Positions 1-13,761 of a DNA stretch of 64,000 nucleotides are shown in pieces. Position 1 is the stretch's first letter. Every line of letters starts with the position of its first letter. The DNA is from Trema orientale (taxonomy: Eukaryota > Streptophyta > Magnoliopsida > Rosales > Cannabaceae). The notes below the pieces were generated by a model, which worked only from the letters and a program-made list of their open reading frames with translations, was not told the origin of the DNA and searched no databases. The stretch lies in contig JXTC01000007.1 of assembly GCA_002914845.1 (NCBI GenBank), forward strand, positions 391,436 through 455,435, written 5' to 3'. A program made the translations under genes and the position numbers.

Positions 1-419
1 AAGCAGACCCAATAAGTGATTTAATTAGGCTGGGTCAGGATATCCAACTGGGTATGGATACCAATGTGGATACCCTGTTAGTCACCCAGTTAGGGTTTGA
101 TGGATACCCAACAGGGGACTATATAAAGAACATATTAGGGTTATGGTCCCTGTAGCCAAAAGAATACGTACGCTTAATTCTCTGTAACCCACCATCAATT
201 ACAGAGAATTCCATCTGAGTGTCATTAGGCTTTAAGGCTACAGAAGATCAAACCCTCTAGCATTTACAGTCAATTTCCTACGCTTCCGCCTTCAGTTCAT
301 CATCCAGACTACGGTACAGAATCATGGACTCAGGTATACTCAATGAATCCCTACCTATCAGTTTTACATGAATGTTCTAGGGTTTGTGTTTGGTTTTGCA
401 ATCCCTTATATTCAAGTCT

Positions 420-423
<4 letters not shown>
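1..423 (+). mobile_element. 3' part of an LTR-like sequence (retrotransposon LTR or solo LTR), start outside the window
   Basis: This stretch is not peroxidase sequence although it touches a peroxidase exon directly. It has a TATA-like CTATATAAAG at 119-128, a leader-like pyrimidine-rich segment, and it ends in TCTAACA at 417-423, which resembles the CA end of plant Copia-type LTRs. No primer-binding site (TGGTATCAGAGC type) follows, so it would be a 3' LTR or a solo LTR. The first exons of the peroxidase are not found in it. The call rests on overall appearance and position; I cannot show the other LTR or the TG start, which would lie upstream of the window. It could instead be an unrelated repeat or an assembly join. 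Confidence 0.4.
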
Positions 424-1885
<1,462 letters not shown>

Positions 1886-4800
1886 AGGGAGTAGAAAACA
1901 CGCTGGTCCTGGAGTAGCTAGGCTGGTCCTGTTGTGCTGTTTAGTCCTTGAATTGCTAATGTATACCAAGTAGTTATTGCCGTTTGCTTTCCTGGTCGGC
2001 TACGTTCCTTTGAGAAGTTGTTTCATGTGTGTAATTATTATGGAAATAATATATAAATGTTGTTAACTCATAAGTTAATCAGTGTGTGAGATAAGCATAT
2101 TTTCTGGTTTGTTGTCCATCTAGCTCCTTTTTGGACGTACAGTTGATAATAAAGTGCATTTTGGCCTACAAAATCTAACATTTCTGTGAAGCATATGCCT
2201 AAGTTGAGATGTAGGAAGGATTGAGTCAATATGGTATTTTTGGTGGTACTTGCACTCGAATGATTTCCTCACTGGTCCATTCGGGTGTGTCCCCGAGGCC
2301 CATCTAAGTTGAATTTGGGCCCAGACAACTCCGAAGTCCGCCCAATTCCCTTCTGGTCCAGCCCATATTTTGAACTCTTTGAAATTGTCTGCCCAATCAT
2401 GAACATTCCGATTCCAGAAATGGACAACAGGAACCAAACAACCACCTTGTGGGACATGAGCCATGAGCTATGGCATAATGGCAATTCATGCATGCCAATG
2501 GCGACTAGAGTTATGAACATGTTTCATCTGACCTTTTGGCTCGCTGAATCAACATTGGTTTAGATAGCATACCACCATACAACACCACACTCCAGTAATT
2601 TTTTACTAGTAGATAGATTGGCACTTTAAGAGAGACCTGTATAGAAACCAATGTATTAATTATAATCCTTTAATAAGAGACTGATATATCGTGTAGTGCC
2701 AACACCTTACGATGCCCTATACTGTTACGTTAAACATTAGGTTAGATTTATGGCATACTAATTAATGAAATTAGTTAAAAATCCAAACAAAATTAATGTT
2801 GGCTTAGGAGAACTTGTACCGTATATATACCTAACAAAAAATCCACAAAGCCCTTAAGTTTACTAGTTCAAAGAACAAAGATTATATAGACAACAAGGTG
2901 ATGAATTATTTCATTTTGTCATCCAACCCAACATTCTGCACATGACACGACAAAGTGGATTGGTCAGAGCACAACTGCCCCCGGTCCTATCCTAATTGAT
3001 TTTTTTTTTTTTCGGTTATATAACTTTGATAAATATAGAGATCAAATGGCTGTCCTCTACATATATACTTAGACACTAAGAAATGGTATTATTTTATTTT
3101 TCTAATACTAAAGGCTAGCACTGGCCATTGAAGCACTGAGAAATTGCTTACCTGTAGAGTTAGATTCCACACCAAAGTCCAACAGGTAAAGTAGAAAAGT
3201 GGAGGCATTAAAAAAGATGGATAAATCAACCATCTTTTTGTAAAGTTTAAACAAAGCTCATCTTACACTTTGACAAAAGGCTGAACCAACCCTTCATCAT
3301 TCCCACTAAAAAACACAAACACTATGGCCAAATGAGGATCCAATATTGTACAACACAGCTCCCCTCCCAAAAAAAAAAAAAAATTACACGACAACAAAGA
3401 AAGAAGAAGTGATATATAGGCTATAGAGTACAGACAAGGAAGGAGAAGTGGTGGAGTTTCTTGCAATCATTTTCTTGTTTATTCACTATCCTCAAGCATA
3501 TTAATTCCTAGTATATGAATAAGCATATACTTCGAAATAATAGTACTTTGTTTTTTATGATTTTAAACTTGGAGATTTACATTGGAGTGAGTCCCATTTG
3601 ACCAACTGATTATTTCTCTTTCTTGTTTTGTTTTTCTTTCATGTATAGTTAATTTTGTTGTTTTCAAGTTTGACGAATTTAGCTATATTTGCCTTCTTAT
3701 TCACCTTAAAGGAAACAAGTTGGGCAGAATATTCACCTAAGGTCAACAATTGTGGAAAGAAAATGACAGACTTGGAAGATTCTTTACACTAATCTAACAT
3801 CAACTTGATCTTTAAGATTCAAAAACACATGCAGATCTCAAGCTCAAATCATGTATAGTAAAAAAATCATGTAAATAATGGCCTTCCCAAGTCTTCATAT
3901 TCTATAATTCTCGAAGAAGTTGACATCTAAAAAGGATTAATTTAATTAATCTCGAAGAAATGTGACACTAATGCAACAAATAAAAGTTAAACCTTTGAGC
4001 AAAGGACCTCACTACCTAACCTAAACCTAATACTTGAGAGTTAAGCCCAACTATAGTCAACACCTGGTCAAGTCTTTGTCCCATTCCAAGGAATTGACAA
4101 CGTGCACTGGGGTCCTCCATTGTTTTTGTTTTCGTTTTCTTTAAATAATATTTTTGTATTTTAAAAATAAAAAAGCACTGCAAGTCCCATGTGTGTGTGG
4201 TTTTTTTTTTTTTCCCTTCTCGTTGGGGTGTGGATGTCGACCTTTTCATTATTTGAACTGCAAAATGATGGATTTTATTGCTTGTTTCTTCTCAAAATGA
4301 TACGCATTTGATTATGATTATGATTTTTTTCTTAATTATTAAGTTTTTTTTTAAGAAAATATATAGTTTTCTATTTGAATGCATGTGATATACACAAGAG
4401 TATATATAGTATTTACACCCATAGATAGGTGATGAGAGGTCAAGAATGTCTGCACAACTAATAAAAGAATCATATATTACAGGCAACATATACATAGATG
4501 GCTGTATACGTAATACATATATATTGATAAGTTTTCTATTTTTGTTATGTTTTTTTTTTTCATTAATGGATATTAGAATAAAAGAACTTAAACGTCTGAC
4601 ATAAGATATACAAATTAAAATAGATATACACATAGAGATTAGAGATAGATAAGCTCAAAACATAAGGTCACACTGACCAAAGACACTCGGTCTACCTAGC
4701 AGTTGTATTGCAACACAGTGGCTCCAAAGATGCAAACTCCACAATAATTGTACCATAACAAGTAATTTAATTTGTGTAAGTAGGAAATAAAAGTTGTAGC

Positions 4801-5570
4801 CATCAACCATTAATTATTGTGTACTTTTTTTAATTCAAAATGGCAATTTAAACTTTAATGACATACAATTATTGAGAGTGTATTTGAAGACATTCAATCT
4901 TGGATAATCGCCCAATAACTGATCTAGATCTAGTACATCAATGACACAGATTTTGGAACTTCCACGAGGACATACAGATCATGGCACGAGTTCGATATAT
5001 ACTATAATACTATTCCATACGAACAATTATTAATTTAGTATACTATTTGTTATTATTATCACGATAAAGTACCATGTATTTCCTTTTAAAAAAAAAGTAC
5101 CATGTATATATCCATAATCAATCTTAAAAACCATTTTTTTTTTTTAAAAAAAAAAGAAAGAAGAAAGTGTCGATCATTATCTTCTAAAAATAATATACAT
5201 AAAATAAAGTACAATATCTCTAACAACAGATCAAGAATTTCAATGTCATTTGCAAGTAAAGTGTAGTGGTAATTACATGTTTTAAACCCCTAAACCATCC
5301 TCGATCATATTAAAAAAAAAAATTCAATTCAACTGCGTAAATGAGATTGTAAAATAAGGATTTGGACGTAGAAAATACAAATAGAAATTTTCACTTAAAA
5401 AAGAAAAAAGGGGATTGGGTTTTTTGTGAGGGGAAGAGGCAACATCAGTAATTGATTGTCGTTAAGGGAGGGAAATGATTTGATGTGACGTAGGTACAGA
5501 AACATATGGTGGGTCCGCATGTGCGACGGTTTCAATCCTTATTAGCTTATGGTCGAATATCGTCCTTTTT
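1886..5570. other. 3' flank of the peroxidase gene and gene-free spacer
   Basis: The first 200-300 bases are probably the peroxidase 3' UTR. The rest is AT-rich spacer with homopolymer A/T runs (for example about 3001-3012, 3369-3383, 4200-4214, 5129-5154). Reading frames here, including one of 114 codons on the minus strand at 2120-2464, show no family resemblance, no splice structure and no conserved-looking composition. I see no RNA gene. Confidence 0.6.
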
Positions 5571-5573
5571 TAC

Positions 5574-5642
5574 TATATATACTCATACTGTATAATTTAT
5601 ATTATACATTTCTCATCTCTACGACTCTCTCTCTCTCTCTCT
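5574..5642 (+). promoter_or_regulatory. Possible promoter core of the receptor kinase gene: TATA stretch and CT-rich leader
   Basis: A TATATATA stretch at about 5574-5581 is followed by a (CT)n run ending at 5642 and a CT-rich leader reaching the start codon at 6193. CT-rich leaders are common in plant genes. The long open frames at 5643-6074 are low-complexity pyrimidine sequence and are taken as leader. The transcription start cannot be fixed from sequence. Confidence 0.35.
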
Positions 5643-6192
5643 GTGGACTTGGTTGGACTCTCTGTTGTTCAGTGTAGTCCTACATTTCTCATCTCTACTG
5701 TACTGTACTACTCCTCCATCTTCATTCGCAGACACAGTTTGACACTCTTGTGTTATGTGTCACCTTTAACAGTGGGCCCCACTTCTCCACCTTTTTGCCT
5801 TCCTCCTCCTCCCTTTCTTTCTTTCTTTCTTTCCCAAACTCACCTCACCTCTCCTTCCAGCCTTTATTATACTCTGCTCCATTCTCTCTTTCTCTCTTTC
5901 TCTATAAGAATCATTTTTGGTTCACTTTACTCTTCTCCACACTCAGAAAATTTTCTCGGCAAACAAACAGAGCATCTCGAATCACTCCTTTCTTTCTTTC
6001 TTTCTTTCTTTTTCCGTCAAAAAGAAATTTGGTTCTCGTGTAATAAACACATATGTGTGTATATATATATGTAGGAATATAGTTTTGGTTTTCTAAATAA
6101 TAATAGTATTATTACTTTGATTCTTTAATTTTTGATAATTTTTTGATGGTCACGTCGTCTCTGATTCTCATCTGCCAAGTCTAAGGGGGTAA

Positions 6193-6461
6193 ATGGGGCA
6201 CAGGTTGCTTCTTCTCTTCTCTCTCGTCTTTCCTCTTCTCCTTCTCCTCATCACTTCCTCCACTGCTCAGACTCCAGGTTCCTTTCTCTCTCTCTCTCTC
6301 TATCTATATACTTCATGTATCTATAAATCTATATATCAGTCTATAAATTTATAATCATTTATTTCAGCTCCATAGTCCAATTCTTTGTTCGAAGTTCAAA
6401 ACTCTTATGCTGTAATTTTTTATTTTTCTTTTTCAAGAAGCTATAATATTGCATAAAATTT

Positions 6462-6531
<70 letters not shown>

Positions 6532-6557
6532 CTTGTTTTTTTTTTTTTTTTTTTTTT

Positions 6558-6595
<38 letters not shown>

Positions 6596-9500
6596 TCAAT
6601 TTTTTTTTTCTCTGTTGTTGGTCTTGGTCTTGGTCTAGGTTTTGTGAGTTTGGATTGTGGAGGTACGGACTCTTACAAGGATGAGATTGGGCTTCAGTGG
6701 AGTCCTGACCGGGTTACTTACGGTGAGACCGCCAGTATATCGGTTGCGAACGAGACGAGGCGGCAGTACCAGACTCTGAGGCACTTCCCCGCTGATTCAA
6801 GGAAGTATTGTTACACACTCAACGTCACGCCCAGGACTAGGTACCTTATAAGGGCGTCGTTCCTGTACGGCAACTTTGACGACAACAATGTCTACCCCAA
6901 GTTCGATATCTCTCTTGGGGCGACGCATTGGGCCACCATTGTTATTTCGGATGCCAATCTCATTGAGACCAGGGAGCTCATATTCCTGGCTTCAACTCCT
7001 ACTGTTAGTGTGTGCTTATCCAATGCCACAACCGGGCAGCCGTTTATATCGACCCTCGAGCTTCGACAGTTCAATGGCTCGGTTTACTACACCGAGTATG
7101 AAGAGGAGTACTACCTTAGTGTCTCCGCGAGGATAAACTTCGGGGCGGATAGTGAGGCGCCAATTCGGTATGCTAACAATTTGTCTGGTTTGAATGTGTT
7201 TTTTTAGTGGATGCTGTACCGTGCTTTATGACAAGAGAAACTTAGAATTTTGATACTTGAAATGTTCTTGTTCTTTAGCTGAACTGGGAAGGGAGGTTTG
7301 TGGAGAAAGAATAGGCAGATACAGATTTAATCTAATTTGAATGCTTGTTGTGTTATTGGGGTGGTGAAATTGGTTTCTGAAGGTCTGTGTGTGTCAATTC
7401 TCAGGTATCCTGATGACCCTTTTGATAGACTGTGGGAGTCGGACTCTATCAAGAAAGCAAATTACCTTGTTGATGTTGCAGCTGGCACCAAGAAAGTGTC
7501 GACAAAAAAGCCAATTGATGTTAACAGGGATGAGAGGCCACCTGAAAGAGTTATGCAGACGGCTGTAGTTGGTACCAATGGGTCGTTGACGTACCGGTTG
7601 AACTTGGATGGGTTTCCTGGTAGTGGATGGGCAATGACCTACTTCGCAGAAATTGAAGATCTTGCTTCTGATGAGTCTAGAAAATTTAGGCTAGTGCTTC
7701 CGGACCATCCTGATATCAGCAAAGCTATTGTTAATATTGAAGAAAATGCGCAAGGGAAGTACCGTCTCTACGAGCCAGGATTTACCAATATTTCTTTTCC
7801 CTTTGTATTGTCTTTTAGATTTGGTAAAACATCAGACTCTTCCCAGGGGCCTTTACTGAATGCGATGGAAATTAACAAGTATTTGGAGAAAAATGAAGGT
7901 TCTCTAGATGGTAAGTGCACTGATGGAAGCTGAAACCTTGATCTTGTTGTCTTGGATTCTTTTGCTTATCAAGTTTAGGCTCCTCAGCATCCTTTTTTGT
8001 AAATTTTTTTTTTAAAGCTTTACAGCTACAGGTATATCTGATCCTTGAGTTTTTATGACTTTCAGGGCCTATTGTTGGTAATTTAGTCTCGCACTACTCA
8101 TTCGACTCGGCACAAGAAGGAGGTGATCCATGCCTTCCAGTTCCATGGTCTTGGGTTCACTGTAACTCAGATCCACAACCAAGAATAGTTTCAATGTAAA
8201 GCTCAATTCTTTTTGTAGGTTTAATTGGTTTTTAATTATGGCTTGTACCTACTCCTATGACTCTCCGAGGAAAAAATGTTTCCAGTCTAATCACTACCAC
8301 TCTTGTGTTTCTCCTAAATGACAGTATGTTGTCTGGTAAAAACTTGACTGGGAATATCCCCTCAGAATTGGCAAAATTGAGTGGACTAAGCGAGTTGTAA
8401 GTATTGACTGCATTATTATATTTTTGGGTGGTGACAGTCATTTTGAATTTTAGTCCCATATATTCTCTTATTCTTTGTCTTTCTAACGTTGTCCATTTGT
8501 CTTGTAATTGCCAGATGGCTTGACGGGAATTCATTGACTGGTTCAATACCCGATTTCACCGGATGCGTTGACTTGAAGATAATGTAATCTGAGATGACTT
8601 TTCCTCGTAGTCATTATCATGTTTAAAGATATGAGCTAACTTATGTCTTTGCTTTGTACAGTCATCTTGAAAACAACCAATTGACAGGTCCGCTACCTTC
8701 CTCTTTAACAAACCTACCCAATTTGAAAGAACTGTAAGTTTTCTGCAACTCATATAGCAGTTACTTTGACCTAAGAAATGGTACGGGCATAGTTTGATGA
8801 AGTAGCTACTTGGTCATTTTGATGACTGTAGGTATGTGCAAAACAACATGCTATCCGGGACAGTGCCAAAGGGTCTTGTCAACAAAAATTTGGTTTTAAA
8901 GTGAGTATTCTTTTCCATGCATGTAACTAGATAAACCTTAAAAGTGAAAAGGAAAAAAAAATTAGATTGTGCAAAATTTCTTAACTTTTATCTTTTTAGT
9001 GGTGAAGTGATTCCTCTAGAACCTTTTGAATGGTCCAATAATTTCTTATGGATATATTACGGCCTGCCTTCTTTGGTTCTGTACAGCTATTCGGGAAACA
9101 TAGATCTTCGTAAAGGGAGCACAACTGGAAGCCATTTGAACATTATCATTGGTGCATCAGTTGGTGCTGCTGTTCTGCTTATAGCTACTATTGTGTCTTG
9201 CTTGTGGTTGCGCAACGGCAAGAAAACAACTCATGATAAAGGTACAATATTAGAAATATTGGATACTATATGTAGTTTCCCTTAGAAAAGTGCAGGGGAA
9301 AGAAACAGAATGCAAGGTTCAATTGCCTCTAATGTGATGAAGCTGTTTGTATTTGTTACAGAGCAACTTGGACATTCTCTCCCCGTACAAAAGCCAGTAG
9401 CTTCTAAAAGTGAGGCTCCAACAGAAGCGGCACATTACTTTGCACTTTCAGAGATTGAAGTCGCTACGAAAAAGTTCGAGAAAAAGATTGGTTCTGGAGG

Positions 9501-11229
9501 TTTTGGAGTTGTATACTATGGGAAATTGAAAGATGAAAAAGAAATTGCAGTCAAGGTCTTGACAAGTAACTCCTACCAGGGAAAGCGAGAGTTTTCTAAT
9601 GAGGTATACTCTTCCTATCATTGATTGATCCTCCTCCCTATTATAACATTGTAATTATCTCCCATACCTTTTCTAATGGGTTTGATTAGTAACATTGTAA
9701 CTATCTTCCCTACCCTTTCTCAAAGGATTGATCCTAGCTTTTCTTTGGAACAGGTAACTCTTCTTTCAAGGATACACCACCGGAATCTGGTACAATTTCT
9801 TGGGTATTGCCAAGAAGATGAAAGGAGTATGCTTGTATATGAGTTCATGCATAATGGAACTCTCAAGGAACATCTTTATGGTAAGCTCACGTGTAAATTC
9901 GAAAGAATCTGCATAAATTTTGAATCTTCGATGGCCAACAATTTTACGTACTGTTTGTAGGGCCACTAACACGTGGACGAAGTATCAACTGGATCAAGCG
10001 CCTTGAGATTGCTGAAGATGCAGCAAAAGGTTTCTTAAGCACCCTCTTTTTTTTTTTTTCTTTTTTTTTCCTTTTTTTTTTCCCCCAAATTTACTGCCAT
10101 GGCAGGCTAGCTCTTAGCCTCTTCAAGTTTAGTGATCAATTGATTCATTTTTTTTCCTTTACTTTTCTGATGCTTTTTTCAGGGATTGAATACCTTCACA
10201 CAGGCTGTATCCCAGCCATTATTCATCGAGACTTGAAGACCAGTAATATTCTTCTTGACAAACACATGAGAGCAAAGGTTTCAGACTTTGGTCTTTCCAA
10301 ACTTGCAGTGGATGGAGTGTCTCATGTGTCGAGCATAGTTCGGGGAACTGTAGGATATTTGGATCCTGAGTAAGGCCATTTCCGCCTTTCATTCAGAATT
10401 AATTTTTGAACCATTTTAGGCATCATACCTTGAGATAAGTTGAAAAAATTGCATTGAATGCCATTCCCTGGTCGAATAATGTTGGATTTTTACTGTGTTT
10501 AACTAGACTTTTATGGTTATGATATACATAAAACTTTAAGGATAAAACAAATTGTCTGAGATGCTTTTACCTAATGGAAATTTGTTTAAGATTAGCAAAC
10601 ATCTCTGCATAAAGTGTTTCATTTCTGCTAAATCTCTTCACATTGATATGCTGCAGGTATTACATCTCTCAACAATTGACTGATAAAAGTGACGTTTATA
10701 GTTTTGGCGTTATTCTTCTTGAGTTGATATCTGGTCAAGAAGCAATATCTAATGAAAGTTTTGGTGTTAATTGCCGTAACATTGTCCAGTGGGTAAGTCT
10801 AGTTTAGGTCTTCGAGGGCCCAACACCTAAAACTTTAGAAAACAAAGTTTTCCCTTCCACCATTTGTTTAATTCTCTTCCTTGTGTACCACAGGCAAAGC
10901 AACACATCGAGAGTGGCGACATTCAAGGCATCATTGATCCCGCCTTGCGCAACGAGTATGACATCCAATCGATGTGGAAGATAGCGGAAAAAGCTTTGAT
11001 GTGTGTTCAACCGCATGGATACATGAGGCCATCTATTTCCGAAGTTCTCAAGGAGGTCCAAGATGCCATCTCCATGGAAAGAGAAGCAGCAACACTGAGA
11101 GAAGGTAACTCGGATGATACATCAAGAAATTCTGCTCATTCTTCCCTCAACTTGGGTAACCTTGACATTATTGGAACTGATAATTTCTTGTCCATTGACG
11201 AGTCTATTGCACGTCCGAGTGCTCGATAG
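6193..11229 (+). CDS. Malectin-like LRR receptor-like serine/threonine kinase (At1g67720 type), 927 aa
   Basis: Plasma-membrane receptor kinase of LRR class I. Exons: 6193-6277, 6639-7167, 7405-7910, 8066-8195, 8325-8396, 8515-8583, 8662-8733, 8832-8900, 9087-9241, 9362-9603, 9754-9880, 9961-10029, 10183-10369, 10657-10792, 10894-11229; phases agree and the total is 928 codons including the stop. Exon 1 encodes a leucine-rich signal peptide (about 1-26). A malectin-like domain follows (about 30-370, starting FVSLDCGG), then the [14 protein letters not shown] motif, LRRs encoded by in-phase exons of about 24 codons (about 417-511), one membrane segment (about 529-551) and the kinase (about 600-875). 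The kinase keeps GSGGFGVVY, the Lys of [17 protein letters not shown] and the DFG of VSDFGLS, so it should be an active RD kinase. The ligand is unknown. Its family resemblance to At1g67720 extends over the whole length. Intron 1 contains a very long poly-T tract. Confidence 0.93.
6464..6593 (+). repeat. Poly-T tract in receptor kinase intron 1
   Basis: About 130 bases that are almost only T: an unbroken run of 68 T at 6464-6531, then runs of 23 (6536-6558) and 34 (6560-6593) separated by single or few other bases. It lies 45 bases before the exon 2 acceptor and so doubles as an extreme polypyrimidine tract. Its exact length in a draft assembly is unreliable. It may be the A-tail of a retroposed sequence on the minus strand, but no body of such an element is visible beside it. 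Confidence 0.9.
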
Positions 11230-11989
11230 TATTTTGGGTTGGTTGGTTGGTGAACAAGTAAATATGATATCTTTTTTATATCTTTTTTTTTCTTATCTAT
11301 TTATTCTTCTTTTTCTTTTTTCAAGCTTTTTGTTTGGTTGCTTCATTCATACTCCACTATCTAGGTTAGTTGGTTTGGTAACTATTTCCCTTCAAAGGGG
11401 AAGAAAGCAGAAATCGTCAATTTGTTATAATCAAGTTGTAAATCTTGATTTTGAAAAAGCTTTTGCCTGATGGAACTGTCATATTTGAGTTATGGCAAGC
11501 TTGAATCAGTGTAAGTTGAAAGGCTGTTTAAGCCGGTATATATTTTTCTCTATGATTCACATTCCTATGTGTTCCGGTCAAAGATTACCTTATGTCAAAG
11601 AAGATTAGAGAAGTTGTTTTTCGTTAAAAAAATCAGCCTAAAAATTAATGAAGCTGATAGAGTGAGCTAAAGTGTTCATAATGTATGCAAGTTTATTGAT
11701 AAATACGCGAGATTAATGTAATTCCGTATTTTGTTTATTTTTGATATGTTGTTATAGCTATCATTATAATTAAAGTACATATATCAAATTTGGATAGTTA
11801 TCTATCTTTATTATATTGGTTTTAATTTTAGCCACTTGAATAAATTAATTTAAATATAAAATCTAACTCTATTTTTGGCTAAAAGATAAGAATAGAGTTT
11901 TTTATCACGAGCCACGAGCTTAATATGAATTATATAGTTGTTGGCTCGTTAATCTGAATTATATAGTTGAATGACAGTTTTTTACCGTT
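11230..11989. other. Receptor kinase 3' UTR and spacer
   Basis: The first 250-300 bases are likely 3' UTR (T-rich). Beyond about 11550 the sequence is AT-rich spacer with a short internal repeat of GAATTATATAGTTG at about 11927-11941 and 11956-11970. No gene is seen. Confidence 0.5.
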
Positions 11990-12089
11990 GTGTGTGACCC
12001 TAATAGATGTGATCAAACTGATCACAAGAGTTACCTTTGTGTTACTTTTGTGTGTGGTCCTAATAGATATGATCAAACCTATCACAAGA
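11990..12089 (+). repeat. Two direct copies of a 40-bp repeat, 60-bp period
   Basis: A 40-base unit containing CCTAATAGAT.TGATCAAAC and ending ATCACAAGAG occurs at 11990-12029 and again at 12050-12089 with a handful of differences. The unit contains the palindrome TGATCA. There is no coding signal; it is a small local duplication. Confidence 0.75.
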
Positions 12090-12229
12090 GGTCTTCTGTC
12101 TCATGATAAGCTTAGGACTTGTGATAAATAGCAGTGCTCAAAGAAAATGCTAAATAATTTCTATCTTTTTACATGTGATTCTTAACGTTTAAGAAATGTC
12201 AAGAGCAACAATGAGGAACGGCAATAAAA

Positions 12230-13050
12230 GATTAAACGACAAAAAAATATAAAACCACAACAAAAATAAAACACGACTTAAGTGAATAACGAGAACAAAT
12301 GCTAACGTTAATGTATTATGTATACGATTAAACGATAGCAAAAACGAAAGCAACTAAATTAGTAACCCTTAGGAGAAACGACATACAAAGAGAATGGGAC
12401 AAAGTAATAAGTAGCAACGATTATATCATAATACTTTAAAAAGGGGCCCAAAAGACAAAGTAATAAGTAGTAACGATTATATCATAATACTTTAAAAAGG
12501 GACCCAAAAGGAAAAAAGGGAGAAACGACAACATAAAAGATAAACGACAACAAGAAGGAAAAACAACAACGAAATGGAAAACGACGAAAAGGAAGAAACG
12601 ACTAGAGGTAAAGAAAGACAACATATACACAAACGAGAAAGACTAAGTAAATGACAAGATATATTGAAACGACAACAACATAAAAATGACAAAATCCGCA
12701 TTATGTAACAAGGAGGAGAAACGACAATGAATCGGAAAATCGACAAGTAAGATCACAAAGGGCAGAAAGTCAGAAACAACGATAATATGAAATAATAACA
12801 TGGATTTGTGAAGACAACACATAAAGTAGGCAACAAACGGAAATTCGAAAATATAGAGAACAAAAAAAAAAAATGAAGAAACCGATGAAGATAATGCATG
12901 AAAAGAACGACAAGTAATGATAGAAACGACAAAGAGTAAGATGAACGACAGAAACGACAACAAAACAAATATGAGGCCCCCAAAAAGAATAAGACAACCA
13001 CGGAAAACGACACGTATGAGTAAAACGACAATGGAGGAGAAAACGACAAC
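12230..13050 (+). repeat. A-rich tract with about 17 dispersed AAACGAC motifs
   Basis: Over about 820 bases the plus strand is overwhelmingly A and G, with C almost confined to a recurring (A)AACGACAA motif (for example at about 12377, 12523, 12542, 12579, 12596, 12667, 12719, 12924, 12953, 13004, 13022, 13040). Spacing is irregular, so it is not a simple tandem array. On the minus strand it reads as repeated TTGTCGTTT and opens long hydrophobic-looking frames (up to 174 codons) that are a by-product of the composition. It lies about 0.7 kb upstream of the RMR start codon. Confidence 0.7.
12398..12509 (+). repeat. Tandem duplication of a 56-bp unit
   Basis: Copy 1 is 12398-12453 and copy 2 is 12454-12509; they begin GACAAAGTAATAAGTAG and end GGGCCCAAAA or GGACCCAAAA, differing at two or three positions. 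The near identity shows a recent tandem duplication inside the AAACGAC tract. Confidence 0.9.
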
Positions 13051-13761
13051 AAAATTGAAAAAGGAGAGAAGCTCAAAGCTGGAGACTTTCAAGATCAAGA
13101 CGCCATGGCTATCACCCCCAAGAGCCAAAAATTCCCAGTCTTTTGATTCTTTTTCACCTTCGATCATATTTTCTCGGGAAACAAACGGAGCATTCAGACA
13201 AGGCCGTAAAGATACGATCTTTCTTTCCTCACGAATGGTCCGGAACGATCCGTTTTGAGCTTACCCGTTGCTGGACAGGTGTCAGTCTCTGGCTTCGATG
13301 GGCCCCCCGGCCCAGTAGGCATGTCACGTGCAAACCACGCTTTCCTGACATATTACAATTCATATATTCATTCGCTTTGGCTTACTTCTTCTACTGCTAC
13401 CAGAAAGAACAAAAAAAACGGTGAAAATGGAATTGAAACTGCAAATTCAGCTCTCACCTGCTCCGATTCGACTCCGTAGCTCATAAATATTTCTGGGTTT
13501 TTTCTGAATCACACCACTTTTTGTATTTTTGTTATTTTCTGTATTTTTTTTTCTTTGGTTTTTAGCGGAAGAAACTCAAGCTTTTGAGGCTGGAAAAGCT
13601 CTTGATGCAAGAGGTACAGGTTTCTCTTTTTTTTAAAAAAAAAAGAAAAAAAATTTTGTCTCTCTTGTTCTTGTTGGAGCTAATTTTCTGCAATTTAATT
13701 ATATTTTAGTATTATTATTATTTTTAATTTTACAGGTAATTGAAGCTAAGATAGAGAAAAA

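Noticed and set aside
2120..2563. Overlapping open frames of 83-114 codons on both strands
   Set aside because: No domain, no splice structure and no composition bias; they overlap one another on opposite strands in spacer DNA.
5643..6074. 143-codon frame upstream of the receptor kinase
   Set aside because: Low-complexity pyrimidine sequence (Ser, Leu and Phe runs) in the probable leader; the true start MGHRLLLLF at 6193 gives a signal peptide and the correct phase into exon 2.
6533..6640. Poly-Phe N-terminus joined to the malectin-like domain
   Set aside because: The frame only passes through the poly-T tract of intron 1; the TCTAG acceptor at 6638 and the phase from exon 1 give the right protein.
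12436..13167. Several hydrophobic minus-strand frames up to 174 codons
   Set aside because: They arise from the A/G-rich plus strand, which reads as Phe/Leu/Ser/Val on the other strand; the frames overlap each other and resemble no membrane protein.
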